NCBI GenBank assembly: GCA_025054795.1
Contig: JANWZU010000014.1
Coordinates: 1 to 6,300 of the forward strand
Direction of reading: 5' to 3'
DNA from: Candidatus Caldarchaeum sp.
GTDB taxonomy: Archaea > Thermoproteota > Nitrososphaeria_A > Caldarchaeales > Caldarchaeaceae
DNA length: 6,300 bases
Every line of letters begins with the position of its first letter. Position 1 is the first letter of the stretch. Made by a program: the position numbers and the translations under genes. The notes under the pieces are model-generated. The model made no database searches and was not told where the DNA came from. It saw nothing but the letters and a program-made list of their open reading frames with translations. Shown piece after piece: positions 6,067-6,300 of the stretch.

Positions 6067-6300
6067 TTGCTTTCGCTCCACCTAGCTGCAGCGATTTCGC
6101 TAGCCGGCTTGGGGCTATCGCTTTACCTCACAGTAGCGCCCTCCCCTCAGTTCTGCGAAGTCACTTCATTCGTCTCGTGCGACCGCGTGCTTTCAAGCCC
6201 TTACGCAAAGTTCCTAGGAGTTCCAACGGCCATGTACGGCGCTGTTTGGTTCGCCGTCGCCTCGTCGATTGCTTTCCTCGCCGTTGAGCGAAACGCATTT
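6067..6300 (+). CDS. VKOR-family disulfide-generating membrane protein (partial, 5' part)
   Basis: The visible 78 codons are the N-terminal part of a vitamin K epoxide reductase (VKOR) homologue, an integral membrane enzyme that makes disulfides and passes electrons to quinone. A first helix covers about residues 4-24 (HLAAAISLAGLGLSLYL). Then comes the family loop with Cys30 and Cys38, followed by DRVLSSPYAKFLGVPTAMYG (39-58) and a second helix from about 56 (YGAVWFAVASSIAFLAV). The Ser43/Ser44, GVP and YG positions match the family pattern. The quinone-side CXXC lies in later helices beyond the right edge. The start is a TTG at 6067, set by GAGGT at 6057-6061 and by the in-frame TAG at 6061; no ATG occurs until codon 56. 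It is co-transcribed with the thioredoxin-like gene, its probable redox partner. Confidence 0.85.
   Translation, partial: MLSLHLAAAISLAGLGLSLYLTVAPSPQFCEVTSFVSCDRVLSSPYAKFLGVPTAMYGAVWFAVASSIAFLAVERNAF

Overview
The window looks like chromosomal DNA of an archaeon, probably a thermophilic member of the Thermoproteota/TACK group. Three things suggest this. First, A/T-rich archaeal TATA-like boxes, some with purine-rich BRE-like sequence upstream, sit about 25-30 bases ahead of the first gene of each transcription unit, so most transcripts would be leaderless. Second, Shine-Dalgarno-like sequences are clear only ahead of genes inside operons. Third, a membrane-anchored thioredoxin-like protein is paired with a VKOR-family protein, a disulfide-forming arrangement common in thermophilic archaea. 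An assignment near Caldarchaeales ('Aigarchaeota') is a guess from overall character; no rRNA or other marker is present.

Layout, left to right. Bases 1-254 (minus) hold the N-terminal part of an EamA/DMT-type membrane transporter that runs off the left edge. A 76-base divergent promoter region (255-330) separates it from a two-gene ABC exporter operon on the plus strand: an ATPase (331-1047) and an ABC-2/NatB-like permease (1044-2309), whose start and stop overlap by 4 bases. The permease converges on pyrG (CTP synthase, 2306-3931, minus), and the two TAA stops share the four bases TTAA. Upstream of pyrG on the same strand is a 14-TM DHA2-type MFS drug exporter (3975-5363, minus). A 103-base divergent region (5364-5466) carries the MFS promoter and the promoter of a plus-strand redox operon: a membrane-anchored TlpA/thioredoxin-like protein (5467-6063), followed after one stop codon and one further codon, in the same frame, by a VKOR-family protein (6067 to beyond the right edge).

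Functionally the window combines three unrelated transport units (DMT, ABC, DHA2-MFS), one housekeeping pyrimidine enzyme and one oxidative-folding pair. In the redox pair, the extracytoplasmic thioredoxin-like protein would exchange disulfides with substrates and VKOR would reoxidise it using the quinone pool.

I see no RNA gene, mobile element or CRISPR array, and no clearly novel system. The most interesting material is the near-fused Trx/VKOR arrangement, the human-like loop-cysteine spacing of the VKOR, repeats placed over two divergent promoters, the closely matching pyrG and thioredoxin promoters, and an unusual substitution in the UTP-binding motif of CTP synthase.
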